A stretch of 64,000 nt of DNA from Blastococcus litoris (GCF_003075095.1 NZ_QCZF01000006.1:163881-227880), one strand, 5' to 3'. Shown: positions 28,339 through 41,688, counted from the first letter of the stretch. The notes: generated by a model not told the origin, from the sequence alone. Program-made: numbers and translations.

Positions 28339-29271
28339 GTGCAGCTGGGGCTGATCGGACTGGGCAAGATGGGCGGCAACATGGCCGAGCGGCTGCGCCG
28401 CGCCGGTCACGAGGTGGTCGGGTACGACCACTCGCCGGGCAAGCGCGACGTGGAGAGCCTCCCCGAGCTGGTCGAGGCCCTGTCCGCTCCCCGCGTGGTG
28501 TGGGTGATGGTCCCGGCGGGCGAGCCCACCCGGTCGACCGTCGAGCAGCTGGGTGAGCTGCTCAGCCCGGGTGACGTCGTCATCGAGGGCGGCAACTCCA
28601 AGTACACCGACGACCAGCTGCACGACGTCATGCTGCGCGAGAAGAGCATCGGCTACATCGACGCCGGCGTCTCCGGTGGCGTGTGGGGCCTCGAGAACGG
28701 CTACGCGCTCATGGTCGGCGGCACGAAGGAGGACGTCGCCAAGGCCCAGCCGATCTTCGACGCCCTCAAGCCGCCGTCGCCCGAGGACGAGTCGGGGCAG
28801 GCCATGCCGGGGGCGGGCTTCGTGCACGCCGGTCCGGTCGGGGCGGGCCACTTCAGCAAGATGGTCCACAACGGCATCGAGTACGCGATGATGCAGGCCT
28901 ACGGCGAGGGCTACGAGCTGCTGGCCGCCGTCGACCTGATCGAGGACGTCCCGGGCGTCATCGCCTCCTGGACGCAGGGCACCGTGATCCGCTCGTGGCT
29001 GCTGGACCTGCTGGTCCGCGCGCTGCAGGAGGACCCGGGCCTGGACCGCATCACCGGGTACGCCGAGGACTCCGGCGAAGGACGGTGGACCGTCGAGCAG
29101 GCCATCGAGAACGCCGTCCCCATGCCGACGATCGCGGCGTCGCTGTTCGCCCGCTTCGTCTCGCGGCAGGAGGACTCGCCGACCATGAAGGCCGTCGCCG
29201 CCCTCCGCCAGCAGTTCGGTGGTCACGCGGTCCACGCCGTCCAGGCCCAGGAGGCCGAGCGCCCCGCATGA
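28339..29271 (+). CDS. gnd: 6-phosphogluconate dehydrogenase, decarboxylating, short type
   Basis: The 310-residue enzyme oxidises and decarboxylates 6-phosphogluconate to ribulose 5-phosphate in the pentose phosphate pathway. It shows [17 protein letters not shown] for NAD(P) binding, [34 protein letters not shown] and the substrate-binding [22 protein letters not shown]. Its length is that of the short GndA-type enzyme. GTG 28339 is chosen because GAGGGGA lies 8 nt upstream. Its place between dnaN and recF is common in actinobacteria. Confidence 0.96.
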   Translation: MQLGLIGLGKMGGNMAERLRRAGHEVVGYDHSPGKRDVESLPELVEALSAPRVVWVMVPAGEPTRSTVEQLGELLSPGDVVIEGGNSKYTDDQLHDVMLREKSIGYIDAGVSGGVWGLENGYALMVGGTKEDVAKAQPIFDALKPPSPEDESGQAMPGAGFVHAGPVGAGHFSKMVHNGIEYAMMQAYGEGYELLAAVDLIEDVPGVIASWTQGTVIRSWLLDLLVRALQEDPGLDRITGYAEDSGEGRWTVEQAIENAVPMPTIAASLFARFVSRQEDSPTMKAVAALRQQFGGHAVHAVQAQEAERPA

Positions 29272-29317
29272 ACCAGCAGGGCCGACGTGGCCACTGCGGC
29301 CCCGGGGGAGGGTGACC

Positions 29318-30496
29318 GTGTACGTCCGGCACCTGCAGCTCGGGTCGTTCCGCAGCTGGGAGCGCGTGGACCTCGCGCTCGGCCCCGGCCCGACGGTGTT
29401 CGTCGGCCGCAACGGCGAGGGCAAGACCAACCTCGTCGAGGCGGTCGGCTACCTCGCGACGATGAGCAGCCACCGGGTCTCCAGCGATGCGCCGATGGTC
29501 CGCCACGGCGACCCCCAGGCCGTCGTCCGCGCGGCGCTGCGGCGCGGTGACCGCGAGCTGCTGGTCGAGATCGAGATCAACCCGGGCCGCGCGAACCGGG
29601 TGCGGGTCAACCGCGCCCCGCTCCCCCGCCCGCGCGAGCTGCTCGGCCTCGTGCGCACCGTGCTGTTCGCGCCGGAGGACCTGAGCCTGGTCCGCGGCGA
29701 CCCGACCGAGCGCCGCCGGTTCCTCGACGAGCTGCTGGTCACCCGCACGCCCCGGCTGGCCGGCGTCCGGTCGGACTACGACCGCGTGCTCAAGCAGCGC
29801 AACGCCCTGCTCAAGACGGCGCGACTCGCGCGCGGCAAGGCGATCGAGACCCTCGACGTCTGGGACGGCCACCTGACCGACTTCGGCGGGCAGCTCCTGG
29901 CCGCCCGCCTGCAGCTGGTCGCCGACCTCGCCCCGCACATGGCGCTGGCCTACGCCGGGGTCGCCGGCGAGGGAGCGGCGGTGGCCGGGCTCGGCTACAC
30001 CTCGACCGTGCCGCTGGCCGGCGACGGGACGGCGGTGACGCCGGAGGGCCCCGTGCCGTCCGCGGCCGAGCTGACGGCTGCCATGCGCGAGCGGATCGCC
30101 GAGCGGCGGGGCGACGAGCTCGACCGCGGCATGACGCTCGTCGGCCCGCACCGGGATGACCTCGTCATCCACCTCGGGCCGGCGCCGGCCAAGGGGTTCG
30201 CCAGCCACGGGGAGTCGTGGTCGCTGGCGCTGGCGCTGAAGCTCGCGACCTTCGCCCTCTTGAGGGCCGACGGCGAGGACCCGATCCTGGTCCTGGACGA
30301 CGTCTTCGCCACCCTCGACTCCGAACGGCGGGCCGCCCTGGCCACCGTCGCGGCCTCCGCCGAGCAGACGCTGATCACCGCGGCCGTGCTCGAGGACGTG
30401 CCGCAGGAGCTGCGCGGCGCGCGGGTGGAGGTGGGTGGCGGGTACGCCGTCCTGGTCAAGGACGCGGTACCGGCGGGCGAGGGGAGGGCGCCGTGA
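29318..30496 (+). CDS. recF: DNA replication and repair protein RecF
   Basis: The 392-residue SMC-like ATPase starts [21 protein letters not shown]. Walker A is [17 protein letters not shown], the signature region is around [11 protein letters not shown], and Walker B is [17 protein letters not shown]. RecF loads RecA through RecOR at gaps. GTG 29318 has GGGGGAGG 5-8 nt upstream; GTG 29312 is the alternative. The stop overlaps the next GTG by 4 nt. Confidence 0.96.
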   Translation: MYVRHLQLGSFRSWERVDLALGPGPTVFVGRNGEGKTNLVEAVGYLATMSSHRVSSDAPMVRHGDPQAVVRAALRRGDRELLVEIEINPGRANRVRVNRAPLPRPRELLGLVRTVLFAPEDLSLVRGDPTERRRFLDELLVTRTPRLAGVRSDYDRVLKQRNALLKTARLARGKAIETLDVWDGHLTDFGGQLLAARLQLVADLAPHMALAYAGVAGEGAAVAGLGYTSTVPLAGDGTAVTPEGPVPSAAELTAAMRERIAERRGDELDRGMTLVGPHRDDLVIHLGPAPAKGFASHGESWSLALALKLATFALLRADGEDPILVLDDVFATLDSERRAALATVAASAEQTLITAAVLEDVPQELRGARVEVGGGYAVLVKDAVPAGEGRAP

Positions 30497-30993
30497 GCGA
30501 GGAGCGGCCTGCCCGCCCCAGCGACATCGCCCGTGCCGCGCTCGAGGCCGCACGGGCCGCGTCGGCCGCGCGGCCGCAGCCCACGCGCCGGCGGATCGCC
30601 GGTCCCCGGCGGAAGTGGACGGGTGCCGGACCGGGAGCCGACGACCCCCAGCCGCTCGGCAAGCTGGTGGACTCGCTGGTCAGCGAGCAGGACTGGTCGG
30701 AGCGCACCCGGGTCGGCGCGGTCTTCGGCCGGTGGTCGGCACTGGTCGGCCCCGACATCGCCGAGCACTGCCGCCCCGAGACCCTCACCGAGGGCGAGCT
30801 GCTGGTCGTCGCGGAGTCCACGGCGTGGGCGACGCAGCTGCGGCTGCTGGCGCCGACGATCCTCGGCAAGCTGCGCGCGCAGGTCGGCGGGGACGTCGTG
30901 ACCCGCTTGCGCGTTGTGGGACCGACGGCCCCGAGCTGGAAGAAGGGCCCGCGCTCCGTGCGCGGACGGGGGCCGCGCGACACGTACGGCTGA
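30493..30993 (+). CDS. DUF721 / DciA-like protein
   Basis: The 166-residue protein has a basic, alanine-rich N-terminus. The DUF721 core follows: [44 protein letters not shown] and [16 protein letters not shown]. Members related to DciA help load the replicative helicase, and the mycobacterial counterpart is Rv0004. It is translationally coupled to recF by a GTGA overlap. Confidence 0.92.
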   Translation: MSEERPARPSDIARAALEAARAASAARPQPTRRRIAGPRRKWTGAGPGADDPQPLGKLVDSLVSEQDWSERTRVGAVFGRWSALVGPDIAEHCRPETLTEGELLVVAESTAWATQLRLLAPTILGKLRAQVGGDVVTRLRVVGPTAPSWKKGPRSVRGRGPRDTYG

Positions 30994-31026
30994 GACGACT
31001 CCACGACAGGCGACGGAAGGGCACCG

Positions 31027-31977
31027 ATGAGCACCCCGCGGGACCGTGACGGCTTCGACGACGACGAGGCGGGTCGCGGCTGGCAGGAGCCGGCCCATCT
31101 CTCGGGCGACGAGCCCGCCGACCAGCCCAACTTCGCCGACCGCCGCAAGCAGCCGCGCGACAGCGACCACACCGCCGAGGGCGCCTCGTGGCAGCCGCCG
31201 GGCTGGGACCTGCCGGCGGCCACGCCCGACCGGGGAGCCGGGGTCGACCCGTCGTGGACCCCGCCCGCCACGCCGCCCGCCGCCCCGCCCGCCACCGGGG
31301 CCCCCGAGCGGACCGGTGGCCTCTTCGGCGGCCGCCGGCGGCAGCGCGACCCCGAGATGACGCGGGCGTTCACCTACGAGGGGGACCAGCTCGGCGCGCA
31401 GAGCTGGGCGCTCCAGCACGGCTGGACGATCTCGGACGGCAGCGGCCCCGAGGACGCCGACCTCACCGAGCTGATGGCCGGATCACCGGTGCGCCCCGGC
31501 AAGGAGGCCCGGGCGGCCGCGGTGCTGCGCGGCCGCGCGGGCGCGGTGGACCTGGTCGCCTTCGACGTGGTCTACCCCTGGGGCAAGCAGTGGGTGGCCA
31601 AGTACGCGATCACGGCCGCACCCCTGCTCGGCGCCGTCCCGGGCATGCGGCTGTCACCGGCGCGGCTCTGGAAGCACCGCACCGGCGGCCTGGTCCCGCT
31701 GCCCAGCGGGAACGAGGCGTTCGACAGCCGCTGGCAGCTGCTGGTCGCCGAGGACGGTCCGCAGGTGCGCCGCCTCGTCCAGGACCCGGCGGTGCAGGGA
31801 CTGCTCCTGGGCAGCGACGACGGCGACGAGTTCTGGACCCGTGCCGAGGACCGTCGGGGTGGGATGGCGGGTGGCTACGTCGCCGCCGTCCGGCCGGACG
31901 GGCACCGGCCGCAGCTCATCGAGCACCACGCCCGGCTGCTGACGGCGATCGTCGGCGCGCTCGCCGCCGGCTACTGA
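31027..31977 (+). CDS. Conserved hypothetical protein with disordered N-terminus
   Basis: I do not recognise a family in this 316-residue protein. The first 110 residues are acidic, then proline-rich and probably disordered. The rest looks like one globular alpha/beta domain (EMTRAFTYEGDQLGAQSWALQ to the end). It has no signal peptide, membrane segment or catalytic motif that I can see. The start has GGAAGG about 6 nt upstream. It lies between the dciA-like gene and an ABC exporter, an insertion relative to the mycobacterial order. Confidence 0.7.
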   Translation: MSTPRDRDGFDDDEAGRGWQEPAHLSGDEPADQPNFADRRKQPRDSDHTAEGASWQPPGWDLPAATPDRGAGVDPSWTPPATPPAAPPATGAPERTGGLFGGRRRQRDPEMTRAFTYEGDQLGAQSWALQHGWTISDGSGPEDADLTELMAGSPVRPGKEARAAAVLRGRAGAVDLVAFDVVYPWGKQWVAKYAITAAPLLGAVPGMRLSPARLWKHRTGGLVPLPSGNEAFDSRWQLLVAEDGPQVRRLVQDPAVQGLLLGSDDGDEFWTRAEDRRGGMAGGYVAAVRPDGHRPQLIEHHARLLTAIVGALAAGY

Positions 31978-32032
31978 CCGGGCCGGTCCGCTGACAGCGC
32001 CCGGCACGTCGGAGCCGGCTCCCGCTCGCCCG

Positions 32033-33757
32033 GTGCGTGTCGGGGTGCGCGAGCTGCTGCCGCTGCTGCGGCCGCACCGCCGGGCGCTGGGCCTCGCGGC
32101 CGGCCTCTCCCTGGTCGGCGCGGTCGCGGCGCTGGCGCAGCCGGCGCTGGTCGCGCGGGTCATCGAGGCGGTCGGCGCGGGCCGGTCGCTGCTGCCCGGT
32201 GTCGCGGCCCTGGTGGGTGTCCTCGTCGCCGGGGCGTTCCTCGGGGCGGCGCAGCAGTTCGTGCTGCAGCGCACGGCCGAGGGCGTCGTCCTCGGCACCC
32301 GCCGGACGCTCACCGACCGGCTGCTGCGGCTGCCGGTGGTCGAGTACGACCGCCGGCGCACGGGCGACCTCATGTCGCGCGTCGGTGCCGACACCACGCT
32401 GCTGCGCGCCACGGTCACCTCGGGGGTCATCGAGATCGCCGGTTCCGTGGTGATCGCGGTCGGCGCCCTCGTCGCCATGGCGCTCGTCGACGTCTGGTTG
32501 CTGCTGGTCACCGTGGTCGCCGTCGGCTCGGGGATGACGGTGGCGATCAGCGTCTCCCGCGGCGTCCGGCGGCTGTCCCGCCAGGCGCAGGAGGCCGTCG
32601 GGGCGATGACCGCGGCGCTGGAGCGGGCGCTCTCGGCGGTCCGGACGATCCGGGCCAGCGGCGCGACGACGCGGGAGGTGGCGTCGATCGGCGAGACGGC
32701 GGGCCGGGCCTACGCCGCCGGTGTCCAGGTGGCGCGGCTCCAGGCTCTGGTGTCCCCGGCCAGCTCCATCGCCGTCCAGGGGGCCTTCCTGGCGGTGCTC
32801 GGCCTGGGCGGGTACCGCGTGGCGACCGGCTCGATCGCGGTCGCCGACCTGGTCGCCTTCATCCTCTACCTGTTCCTGCTGGTCATGCCGCTGGGCCGGT
32901 TCGTGCACGCCTGGACCGAGATCCAGACCGGCCTGGGCGCCCTCGCCCGGATCCAGGAGATCCTCGGCCTCGAGCCCGAGCACGACGAGCGCCCGGAGCG
33001 GCCCGCGGTCGGCACCGCGCGGGCCGGTGCGCCGCTGCTGGAGCTCGACGACGTCTCGTTCGCCTATCCGGACGGCACCCCGGTGCTGCGCGGGGTCTCG
33101 CTCCAGGTGCCCGCCGGCAGCCGGGTCGCCCTGGTGGGGCCGTCGGGGGCGGGGAAGTCGACCGTCCTGGCGCTGATCGAGGGCTTCTACCCGGTGGGGT
33201 CCGGGGCGGTCCGGTGGGCGGGGACCGACGTCCGCGAGCTGCCGCGCGCGGCGCTGCGGGCCCGGCTCGGGTACGTCGAGCAGGAGGCGCCGGTGCTGGC
33301 CGGCTCGGTGCGGGACAACCTGCTCCTCACCCGGCCGGACGCGACCGATCCCGAGCTCTGGGCGGTGCTCGCCGACGTGGGCCTCACCGAGGTGGTGCGG
33401 CGGTCGCCGCGCGGCCTGGACGTGCTCGTCGGGGACGACGGCGTGCTGCTCTCCGGCGGCGAGCGGCAGCGGCTGGCCATCGCCCGCTCCCTGCTGGCCC
33501 GGCCGGACCTGCTCCTGCTCGACGAGCCGACCGCCAGCCTCGACGCCCGCAACGAGGGCCTGCTGCGGCAGACGCTGGCCGCGGCCGCCGCGGACCGCGC
33601 GCTGCTGGTGGTGGCCCACCGCCTGTCCACCGTCCTCGACAGCGACCAGATCGTGGTGCTCGACCAGGGCCGGGTCGTGGCGCGGGGCACGCACGACGAG
33701 CTCGTGGACAGCAGCCCGCTCTACCGGGAACTGGCCGCCGCCCAGCTGCTGGTCTGA
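32033..33757 (+). CDS. ABC exporter half-transporter (membrane and ATPase domains fused)
   Basis: The 574-residue protein has an N-terminal six-helix exporter domain to about residue 310 and a C-terminal nucleotide-binding domain. Motifs are Walker A GPSGAGKST, Q-loop YVEQEAP, signature LSGGERQRLAIARSLL, Walker B LLLLDEPTASLDA and switch VVAHRLST. Its size and order fit a homodimeric type IV exporter; the substrate is unknown. The GTG start at 32033 lacks a good Shine-Dalgarno. A hairpin-like repeat of GTGAGCCAGGAC follows at 33812-33842. Confidence 0.92.
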   Translation: MRVGVRELLPLLRPHRRALGLAAGLSLVGAVAALAQPALVARVIEAVGAGRSLLPGVAALVGVLVAGAFLGAAQQFVLQRTAEGVVLGTRRTLTDRLLRLPVVEYDRRRTGDLMSRVGADTTLLRATVTSGVIEIAGSVVIAVGALVAMALVDVWLLLVTVVAVGSGMTVAISVSRGVRRLSRQAQEAVGAMTAALERALSAVRTIRASGATTREVASIGETAGRAYAAGVQVARLQALVSPASSIAVQGAFLAVLGLGGYRVATGSIAVADLVAFILYLFLLVMPLGRFVHAWTEIQTGLGALARIQEILGLEPEHDERPERPAVGTARAGAPLLELDDVSFAYPDGTPVLRGVSLQVPAGSRVALVGPSGAGKSTVLALIEGFYPVGSGAVRWAGTDVRELPRAALRARLGYVEQEAPVLAGSVRDNLLLTRPDATDPELWAVLADVGLTEVVRRSPRGLDVLVGDDGVLLSGGERQRLAIARSLLARPDLLLLDEPTASLDARNEGLLRQTLAAAAADRALLVVAHRLSTVLDSDQIVVLDQGRVVARGTHDELVDSSPLYRELAAAQLLV

Positions 33758-33848
33758 GCCCCGTGATGATCAGGAGACCTGATCGTTCCGGGTCCTGGCT
33801 CACGGTGGACGGTGAGCCAGGACCCGCCACGGTGAGCCAGGACGCGGG

Positions 33849-35333
33849 TCAGCCGCGCTGCTCCGCGGCGCGGGCGATGCCCTTGACCATGCCGCCGAAG
33901 ACCACGCCGTGGAAGGCCGCGATCGCCCACCAGTAGGCGTGCCCGGTCAGCCCGTGCGGCGCGAACGTGGCGCGCTGGCGCAGGACGGTGGCGCCGTCGG
34001 CGGTGTCCCCGTGTTCCACGTGGAACTCCAGCCAGGCCAGCCCGGGCAGGCGCATCTCCGCCCGCAACCGCAGCAGCCGGCCGCGCTCCAGCTCCTCGAC
34101 CCGCCAGAAGTCGAGGGCGTCGCCGACGAAGAGCTTCTGCGGGTCGCGCCGCCCGCGGCGCAGGCCGACGCCGCCCACCGCCCGGTCGAGCCAGCCGCGC
34201 ACCCGCCAGGCCAGCGGGAAGGAGTACCAGCCGGTGTCGCCGCCGATCCCCTCGACGACCCGCCAGAGCTCGGCCGGGTCCGCCGTCGTCGCGCGGGTGC
34301 GCTCGTCGACGTAGAGCGTGCCCCCGGCCCAGTCGGGATCGGTGGGGAGCGGGTCGGACGGCGCCCCCGGCACCGAGGCGCCCGACCACCGGGTGGTGAC
34401 GGCGGAGTCGCGCACCCGGGCGACGGCCAGCCGGACCGCCTCGTCGAAACCGAGCAGCCCTTCCGGCGGGTCGGGGACGAACTCGGCGATGTCGTGCTCG
34501 GTGCAGACGACGGTGTTGCGCAGCGACTCGACGAGCGGGCGGGCGATCCCCGCCGGCACGGGCGTGATGAGCCCGACCCAGTGGCTCGACAGCGAGGGCG
34601 AGAACAGCGGGACCCGCAGGATCCGGCGGCGGGGGAGGCCGGCCACCACGGCGTAGCGCTGCATCATCTCGGCGTAGTTCATGACGTCGGGCCCGCCGAT
34701 GTCGAAGGCCCGGTTCACCGAGGCGGGCAGCCGTGCGCAGCCGACGAGGTAGCGCAGCACGTCGCGGACGGCGATGGGCTGGATCCGGCTGTGCACCCAG
34801 CGCGGCGTGACCATCACCGGCAGCCGCTCCGTGAGGTACCGGAGCATCTCGAACGACGCCGACCCCGACCCGAGCACCACCGCGGCCCGCAGCACGACGG
34901 TCGGCACGCCCGAGTCCAGCAGGATCTCGGCGACCTCGGTGCGCGAGCGCAGGTGCGGGGACAGCTCCTCGCCCTGCGGCCGCAGCGCCCCGAGGTGGAC
35001 CAGCCGGCCGGCACCCGCCTCCCGCACCGCCTCCGCCATGGTCCGGGCCGCTCGCCGGTCGGTCTCCTCGAAGGCGGGCCCGCCGCCGAGGGCGTGGACG
35101 AGGTAGTAGACGACGTCCGCGCCGGCGCAGGCCTCCGCCACCTGACCGGCGTCGGTCGCGTCGGCCCGGACCACCTCGACGTCGCCCGCCCACGGCCGGT
35201 CGCGCAGCCGCTCGGGGGACCGGGTCATCACCCGGACCCGGTACCCGGCCTCCAGCAGCTCGGGGACCAGCCGCCCGCCGATGTAGCCGGTCGCGCCGGT
35301 GACCAGGCAGAGCTTCGGTTCCTCGGCGGCCAT
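33849..35333 (-). CDS. NAD(P)-binding epimerase-like protein with C-terminal DUF2867 domain
   Basis: The 494-residue protein begins with an atypical short-chain dehydrogenase domain: CLVTGATGYIGGRLVPELLEAG for NAD(P) binding, then DVVYYLVHALGGG and a second-half MNYAEMMQRYA. The C-terminal region from about residue 320 reads like DUF2867 (ELWRVVEGIGGDTGWYSFPLAWRVRG, LRLRAEMRLPGLAWLEF). Function is unknown; such fusions may act on quinones or sugars. A parS site lies in the coding sequence at 34013-34026. Convergent with the ABC gene. Confidence 0.85.
   Translation of the reverse strand: MAAEEPKLCLVTGATGYIGGRLVPELLEAGYRVRVMTRSPERLRDRPWAGDVEVVRADATDAGQVAEACAGADVVYYLVHALGGGPAFEETDRRAARTMAEAVREAGAGRLVHLGALRPQGEELSPHLRSRTEVAEILLDSGVPTVVLRAAVVLGSGSASFEMLRYLTERLPVMVTPRWVHSRIQPIAVRDVLRYLVGCARLPASVNRAFDIGGPDVMNYAEMMQRYAVVAGLPRRRILRVPLFSPSLSSHWVGLITPVPAGIARPLVESLRNTVVCTEHDIAEFVPDPPEGLLGFDEAVRLAVARVRDSAVTTRWSGASVPGAPSDPLPTDPDWAGGTLYVDERTRATTADPAELWRVVEGIGGDTGWYSFPLAWRVRGWLDRAVGGVGLRRGRRDPQKLFVGDALDFWRVEELERGRLLRLRAEMRLPGLAWLEFHVEHGDTADGATVLRQRATFAPHGLTGHAYWWAIAAFHGVVFGGMVKGIARAAEQRG
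34013..34026. promoter_or_regulatory. parS site inside the epimerase-like gene
   Basis: GTTCCACGTGGAAC, identical to the copy at 5838-5851, lies about 7 kb right of oriC. Confidence 0.85.
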
Positions 35334-35451
35334 GCCCCGAGTGTCGCCGCGATCGGGACGGCGCGCTCGAATCGCGGGAGCCCGGGCGGAGCGCGACGAT
35401 CGGACGCGCCCCGGCGACGGTGGTCAACCCCGCATCCCGTAGGAGGTCCCG

Positions 35452-36858
35452 ATGGCCGACGCCGCGACGGAGGACCGGACGACCGACGGTCAGCCCGCGC
35501 TCAAGCGGGTGATGGGCCCCGGTCTGCTGCTGCTCTTCATCGTCGGCGACGTCCTGGGCACGGGCATCTACGCCCTGACCGGCACCGTCGCCGCCGAGGT
35601 CGGCGGCGTGGTCTGGCTGCCGTTCCTGGTCGCCTTCCTCGTCGCTCTCGTGACCGCCTTCAGCTACCTCGAGCTGGTCACGAAGTACCCGCAGGCGGCC
35701 GGGGCGGCGCTCTACGCGCACAAGGCGTTCGGGGTGCACTTCCTGACGTTCCTCGTCGCCTTCGCCGTCATGAGCTCGGGCATCACGTCGGCGTCCACCG
35801 CGGCCCGGGCGTTCAGCGCCAACGCCGCCGAGGTGCTGGGCCTCGACCTGGGCGACGGCATCGGGATCACGCTCATCGGGCTGGGCTTCATGACGCTGAT
35901 CGCGCTGGTCAACCACCGCGGGGTCGGCGAGAGCGTCAAGACCAACGTGGTGCTCACCTGCGTCGAGCTCAGCGGCCTGCTGATCGTCATCGGGATCGGG
36001 GCCTGGGCCCTCGGCATCGGTGACGGCGACTTCTCGCGGGTGACGGAGTTCGACACGGGCGAGAAGTCGGTGCTCACCGGCGTGATCGCGGCGACCGGCC
36101 TGGCGTTCTTCGCGATGGTGGGCTTCGAGGACTCGGTGAACATGGCCGAGGAGTGCAAGGAGCCGCGGCGGATCTTCCCGAAGGTGCTCCTGCTCGGGCT
36201 GGGCATCACCGGCCTCATCTACGTGCTGGTGTCCATCTCCGCGATCGCGCTCGTCCCCGCCGACCGGCTCAGCGAGGGCGAGACCCCGCTGCTGCAGGTC
36301 GTCGAGGCCGGGGCACCCGGGTTCCCCCTCGGCATCTTCGGCGTCATCACGATGTTCGCCGTCGCGAACACCGCGCTGATCAACATGCTCATGGCCAGCC
36401 GCCTGGTCTACGGGCTGGGCCGGGAACGGGTGCTGCCGCCGGTGCTGGGGCGGGTGCACCGCGGCCGGCGCACGCCGACCGTCGCGATCCTGTTCACGAC
36501 GGCGCTGGCGTTCGGCCTGGTCACCTTCGTCGGTGCCGTGCCGGCCCTCGGGGGGACGACGGCGCTGCTGCTGCTCGTCGTCTTCACGGTCGTGAACGTC
36601 GCCGTCCTGGTGCTGCGCCGGCAGCACGTCGACGGCGACCACTTCCGCACGCCCACGGTGCTCCCGGTCGTCGGCGCGCTGGCGTGCGCGTTCCTCGCCT
36701 CGCCGTGGGCGGGCCGCCCCGCCGAGCAGTACCGGATCGCCGGCGTCCTGCTGGCGATCGGCGTCGTCCTGTGGGGTGTGACCGTCCTGGTGAACCGGCG
36801 CAGCGGCGGGCGGACGCCCGACCTGGACCCGGCGGCGCTGTCCGGCGACCGCCCGTAG
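35452..36858 (+). CDS. APC family amino acid/polyamine permease
   Basis: The 468-residue protein has about 12 hydrophobic segments and the APC signature at the first helix (LLLLFIVGDVLGTGIYALTG). EELVTKYPQAAG-like LELVTKYPQAAGAALY and the later FFAMVGFEDSVNMAEECKEPRR segment are also typical. It probably imports an amino acid or amine; the substrate cannot be assigned. AGGAGG lies 5 nt before the ATG, so translation is probably strong. Confidence 0.93.
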   Translation: MADAATEDRTTDGQPALKRVMGPGLLLLFIVGDVLGTGIYALTGTVAAEVGGVVWLPFLVAFLVALVTAFSYLELVTKYPQAAGAALYAHKAFGVHFLTFLVAFAVMSSGITSASTAARAFSANAAEVLGLDLGDGIGITLIGLGFMTLIALVNHRGVGESVKTNVVLTCVELSGLLIVIGIGAWALGIGDGDFSRVTEFDTGEKSVLTGVIAATGLAFFAMVGFEDSVNMAEECKEPRRIFPKVLLLGLGITGLIYVLVSISAIALVPADRLSEGETPLLQVVEAGAPGFPLGIFGVITMFAVANTALINMLMASRLVYGLGRERVLPPVLGRVHRGRRTPTVAILFTTALAFGLVTFVGAVPALGGTTALLLLVVFTVVNVAVLVLRRQHVDGDHFRTPTVLPVVGALACAFLASPWAGRPAEQYRIAGVLLAIGVVLWGVTVLVNRRSGGRTPDLDPAALSGDRP

Positions 36859-36889
36859 GGAGCCCCCGACCCGCCGCGATCGGTCCAGC

Positions 36890-36916
36890 GGCCCGGGGAC
36901 GGCGTGTCCCCGGGCC
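36890..36916 (+). terminator. Hairpin between the permease gene and gyrB
   Basis: An 11-bp perfect stem (36890-36900 with 36906-36916) with a 5-nt loop lies 31 nt after the permease stop and likely separates it from gyrB. Confidence 0.65.
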
Positions 36917-37016
36917 GGGCAGCACCGGAGGTGGCGGACGAGCCGCAAGGGGCTCAGACACGACGTCAGGGCGTGGACGGCGGCATTCGGCGCCGGTGAC
37001 CCGGTATCCTCGGTGA

Positions 37017-39149
<2,133 letters not shown>

Positions 39150-39208
39150 AGCCTCGACGTCCGAGGCCCCAGCTCCGCATCTCCGCAACGAACCCGAGGA
39201 CCTGAACC

Positions 39209-41677
39209 GTGACGGACATCCCCACCCGCGACCGCATCGAGGCGGTCGACCTCCAGCAGGAGATGCAGCGCAGCTACATCGACTACGCGATGAGCGTGAT
39301 CGTGGGCCGCGCCCTGCCCGAGGTGCGCGACGGCCTCAAGCCGGTGCACCGGCGGGTGCTCTTCGCCATGTACGACCAGGGCTTCCGCCCCGACCGCGGC
39401 TACGTCAAGTGCGCCCGCCCGGTCGCCGAGGTCATGGGCAACTACCACCCCCACGGCGACTCGGCGATCTACGACGCCCTCGTCCGGCTCGCCCAGCCGT
39501 GGTCCATGCGCTACCCGCTCATCGACGGCCAGGGCAACTTCGGTTCCCCGGGCAACGACCCGGCGGCCGCCATGCGCTACACCGAGTGCCGCCTGACGCC
39601 GCTGGCCATGGAGATGCTGGCCGGCATCGACGAGGAGACCGTCGACTTCCAGGGCAACTACGACGGGCGCACCCAGGAGCCCGTCGTCCTGCCCGCGCGC
39701 ATCCCCAACCTGCTGGTCAACGGCTCCGCGGGCATCGCGGTCGGCATGGCCACGAACATGCCGCCGCACAACCTGCGCGAGGTCGCCGAGGCCGTCTTCT
39801 GGATGCTCGACCACCCCGAGGCCGAGGCCGAGGAAGCCCTCACCGCGTGCATGGAGCGGATCAAGGGGCCGGACTTCCCGACGTACGGGCTGATCGTCGG
39901 CCGCGAGGGCATCGAGGACGCCTACCGGACCGGCCGCGGCTCGGTGCGCATGCGGGCCGTCGTCACGGTCGAGGAGGACTCCCGCGGCCGCGTGCAGCTC
40001 GTCGTCACCGAGCTCCCGTACCAGGTGAACCCGGACAACCTCGCGGAGTCGATCGCGGAGTCGGTCAAGGAGGGCCGCCTCCAGGGCATCAGCGAGATCG
40101 CCGACGAGTCCAGCGACCGCGTGGGGCGCCGCCTGGTCATCACGCTGCGCCGCGACGCCGTCGCGAAGGTCGTGCTGAACAACCTCTACAAGCACACCCA
40201 GCTGCAGACGTCGTTCGGCTGCAACATGCTCTCGATCGTCGACGGCGTGCCCCGCACGCTGCGGCTCGACGAGCTGGTGCGCAACTGGGTCAACCACCAG
40301 ATCGAGGTCATCCAGCGCCGGACCCGCTACCGCCTGCGCAAGGCCGAGGAGCGCGCGCACATCCTGCGCGGCTACGCCAAGGCCCTCGACCAGCTCGACG
40401 CCGTCATCGCCCTGATCCGCAACAGCGAGTCCGCCGACGCCGCGCGCACCGGCCTGATGGAGCTGCTGGAGGTCGACGAGATCCAGGCCGTCGCCATCCT
40501 CGACCTGCAGCTGCGCCGGCTGGCCGCCCTCGAGCGGCAGCGGATCATGGACGAGCTGGCCGAGATCGAGGCCCGCATCGCCGACCTGCAGGCCATCCTC
40601 GACTCCCCCGAGCGGCAGCGGCAGATCGTCCGCGACGAGCTCAAGGAGATCGTCGACAAGTACGGCGACGACCGCCGCACGCAGTTCGTCGCCAACGAGG
40701 GCGACGTCTCGATGGAGGACCTCATCGCGGAGGAGGAGGTCGTCGTCACCATCACGCGCACCGGCTACGCCAAGCGCACGAAGAGCGACCTCTACCGCTC
40801 CCAGCGCCGCGGCGGCAAGGGCGTGATGGGCGCCCAGCTGAAGCAGGACGACATCGTCGACCACTTCTTCGTGGGCTCGACCCACGACTGGATCCTGTTC
40901 TTCACGAACAAGGGGCGGGTCTACCGGTCGAAGGCCTACGAGCTGCCGGAGGCCAACCGCACGGCCCGCGGCCAGCACGTGGCGAACATCCTCGCGTTCC
41001 AGCCGGACGAGAAGATCGCCCAGGTCATGCAGATCAAGGACTACTCGGTCGCGCCGTACCTGGTCCTGGCCACCGCCCGCGGGCAGGTGAAGAAGACCCG
41101 GCTGACCGACTTCGACTCCCCCCGGCAGGGCGGCGTCATCGCGATCAACCTGCGGGACGGCGACGAGCTCGTCGGCGCCTCGCTGATCAGCGAGGACTCC
41201 GACCTGCTGCTGGTCACGCGCAAGGCGATGTCCATCCGGTTCACGGCCGACGACACCGCGCTGCGTCCCATGGGCCGTGCGACCGAGGGCGTCCGGGGCA
41301 TCTCGCTCGGCGAGGACGACCAGCTGCTGTCGATGATGGTCGTGCAGGAGGGCGTCGACGTCCTCGTCGCCACCGAACGGGGCTTCGCCAAGCGGACCGG
41401 GATCGAGAACTACCCGAACCAGGGGCGTGGTGGGAAGGGCGTGCTGACCGCCGACCCGAAGGCGCGCAAGGGCGCCCTCGTCGGCGCGCTGGCGGTGACC
41501 CTCGGCGACGAGCTCTACGCCATCACGTCCGGCGGCGGTGTCATCCGGACGCCGGTCAACGGGGTGCGGCACAACAAGGACCGCGCCACCATGGGTGTCA
41601 AGCTCATGAACTTGCCGGAGGACGTGTCGATCGTGGCGATCGCCCGTACGACGGACAACGACGAGCCCGACGCCTAA
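39209..41677 (+). CDS. gyrA: DNA gyrase subunit A
   Basis: The 822-residue subunit carries the quinolone-resistance region [14 protein letters not shown] with Ser85 and Asp89 at the positions equivalent to E. coli Ser83 and Asp87, a quinolone-susceptible pattern. The catalytic tyrosine is Tyr124 in MRYTECRL. The C-terminal beta-pinwheel has the GyrA-box-like QRRGGKG and later blades such as NQGRGGKG. It is 59 nt downstream of gyrB in one operon and begins at GTG after GAGGA. Confidence 0.98.
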   Translation: MTDIPTRDRIEAVDLQQEMQRSYIDYAMSVIVGRALPEVRDGLKPVHRRVLFAMYDQGFRPDRGYVKCARPVAEVMGNYHPHGDSAIYDALVRLAQPWSMRYPLIDGQGNFGSPGNDPAAAMRYTECRLTPLAMEMLAGIDEETVDFQGNYDGRTQEPVVLPARIPNLLVNGSAGIAVGMATNMPPHNLREVAEAVFWMLDHPEAEAEEALTACMERIKGPDFPTYGLIVGREGIEDAYRTGRGSVRMRAVVTVEEDSRGRVQLVVTELPYQVNPDNLAESIAESVKEGRLQGISEIADESSDRVGRRLVITLRRDAVAKVVLNNLYKHTQLQTSFGCNMLSIVDGVPRTLRLDELVRNWVNHQIEVIQRRTRYRLRKAEERAHILRGYAKALDQLDAVIALIRNSESADAARTGLMELLEVDEIQAVAILDLQLRRLAALERQRIMDELAEIEARIADLQAILDSPERQRQIVRDELKEIVDKYGDDRRTQFVANEGDVSMEDLIAEEEVVVTITRTGYAKRTKSDLYRSQRRGGKGVMGAQLKQDDIVDHFFVGSTHDWILFFTNKGRVYRSKAYELPEANRTARGQHVANILAFQPDEKIAQVMQIKDYSVAPYLVLATARGQVKKTRLTDFDSPRQGGVIAINLRDGDELVGASLISEDSDLLLVTRKAMSIRFTADDTALRPMGRATEGVRGISLGEDDQLLSMMVVQEGVDVLVATERGFAKRTGIENYPNQGRGGKGVLTADPKARKGALVGALAVTLGDELYAITSGGGVIRTPVNGVRHNKDRATMGVKLMNLPEDVSIVAIARTTDNDEPDA

Positions 41678-41680
41678 TCT
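41675..41680 (+). promoter_or_regulatory. -10 element (TAATCT) overlapping the gyrA stop
   Basis: TAATCT includes the gyrA stop codon and lies 8 nt before ATG 41689. It could give a separate transcript for the DUF3566 gene. Confidence 0.5.
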
Positions 41681-41688
41681 GGGTGCAG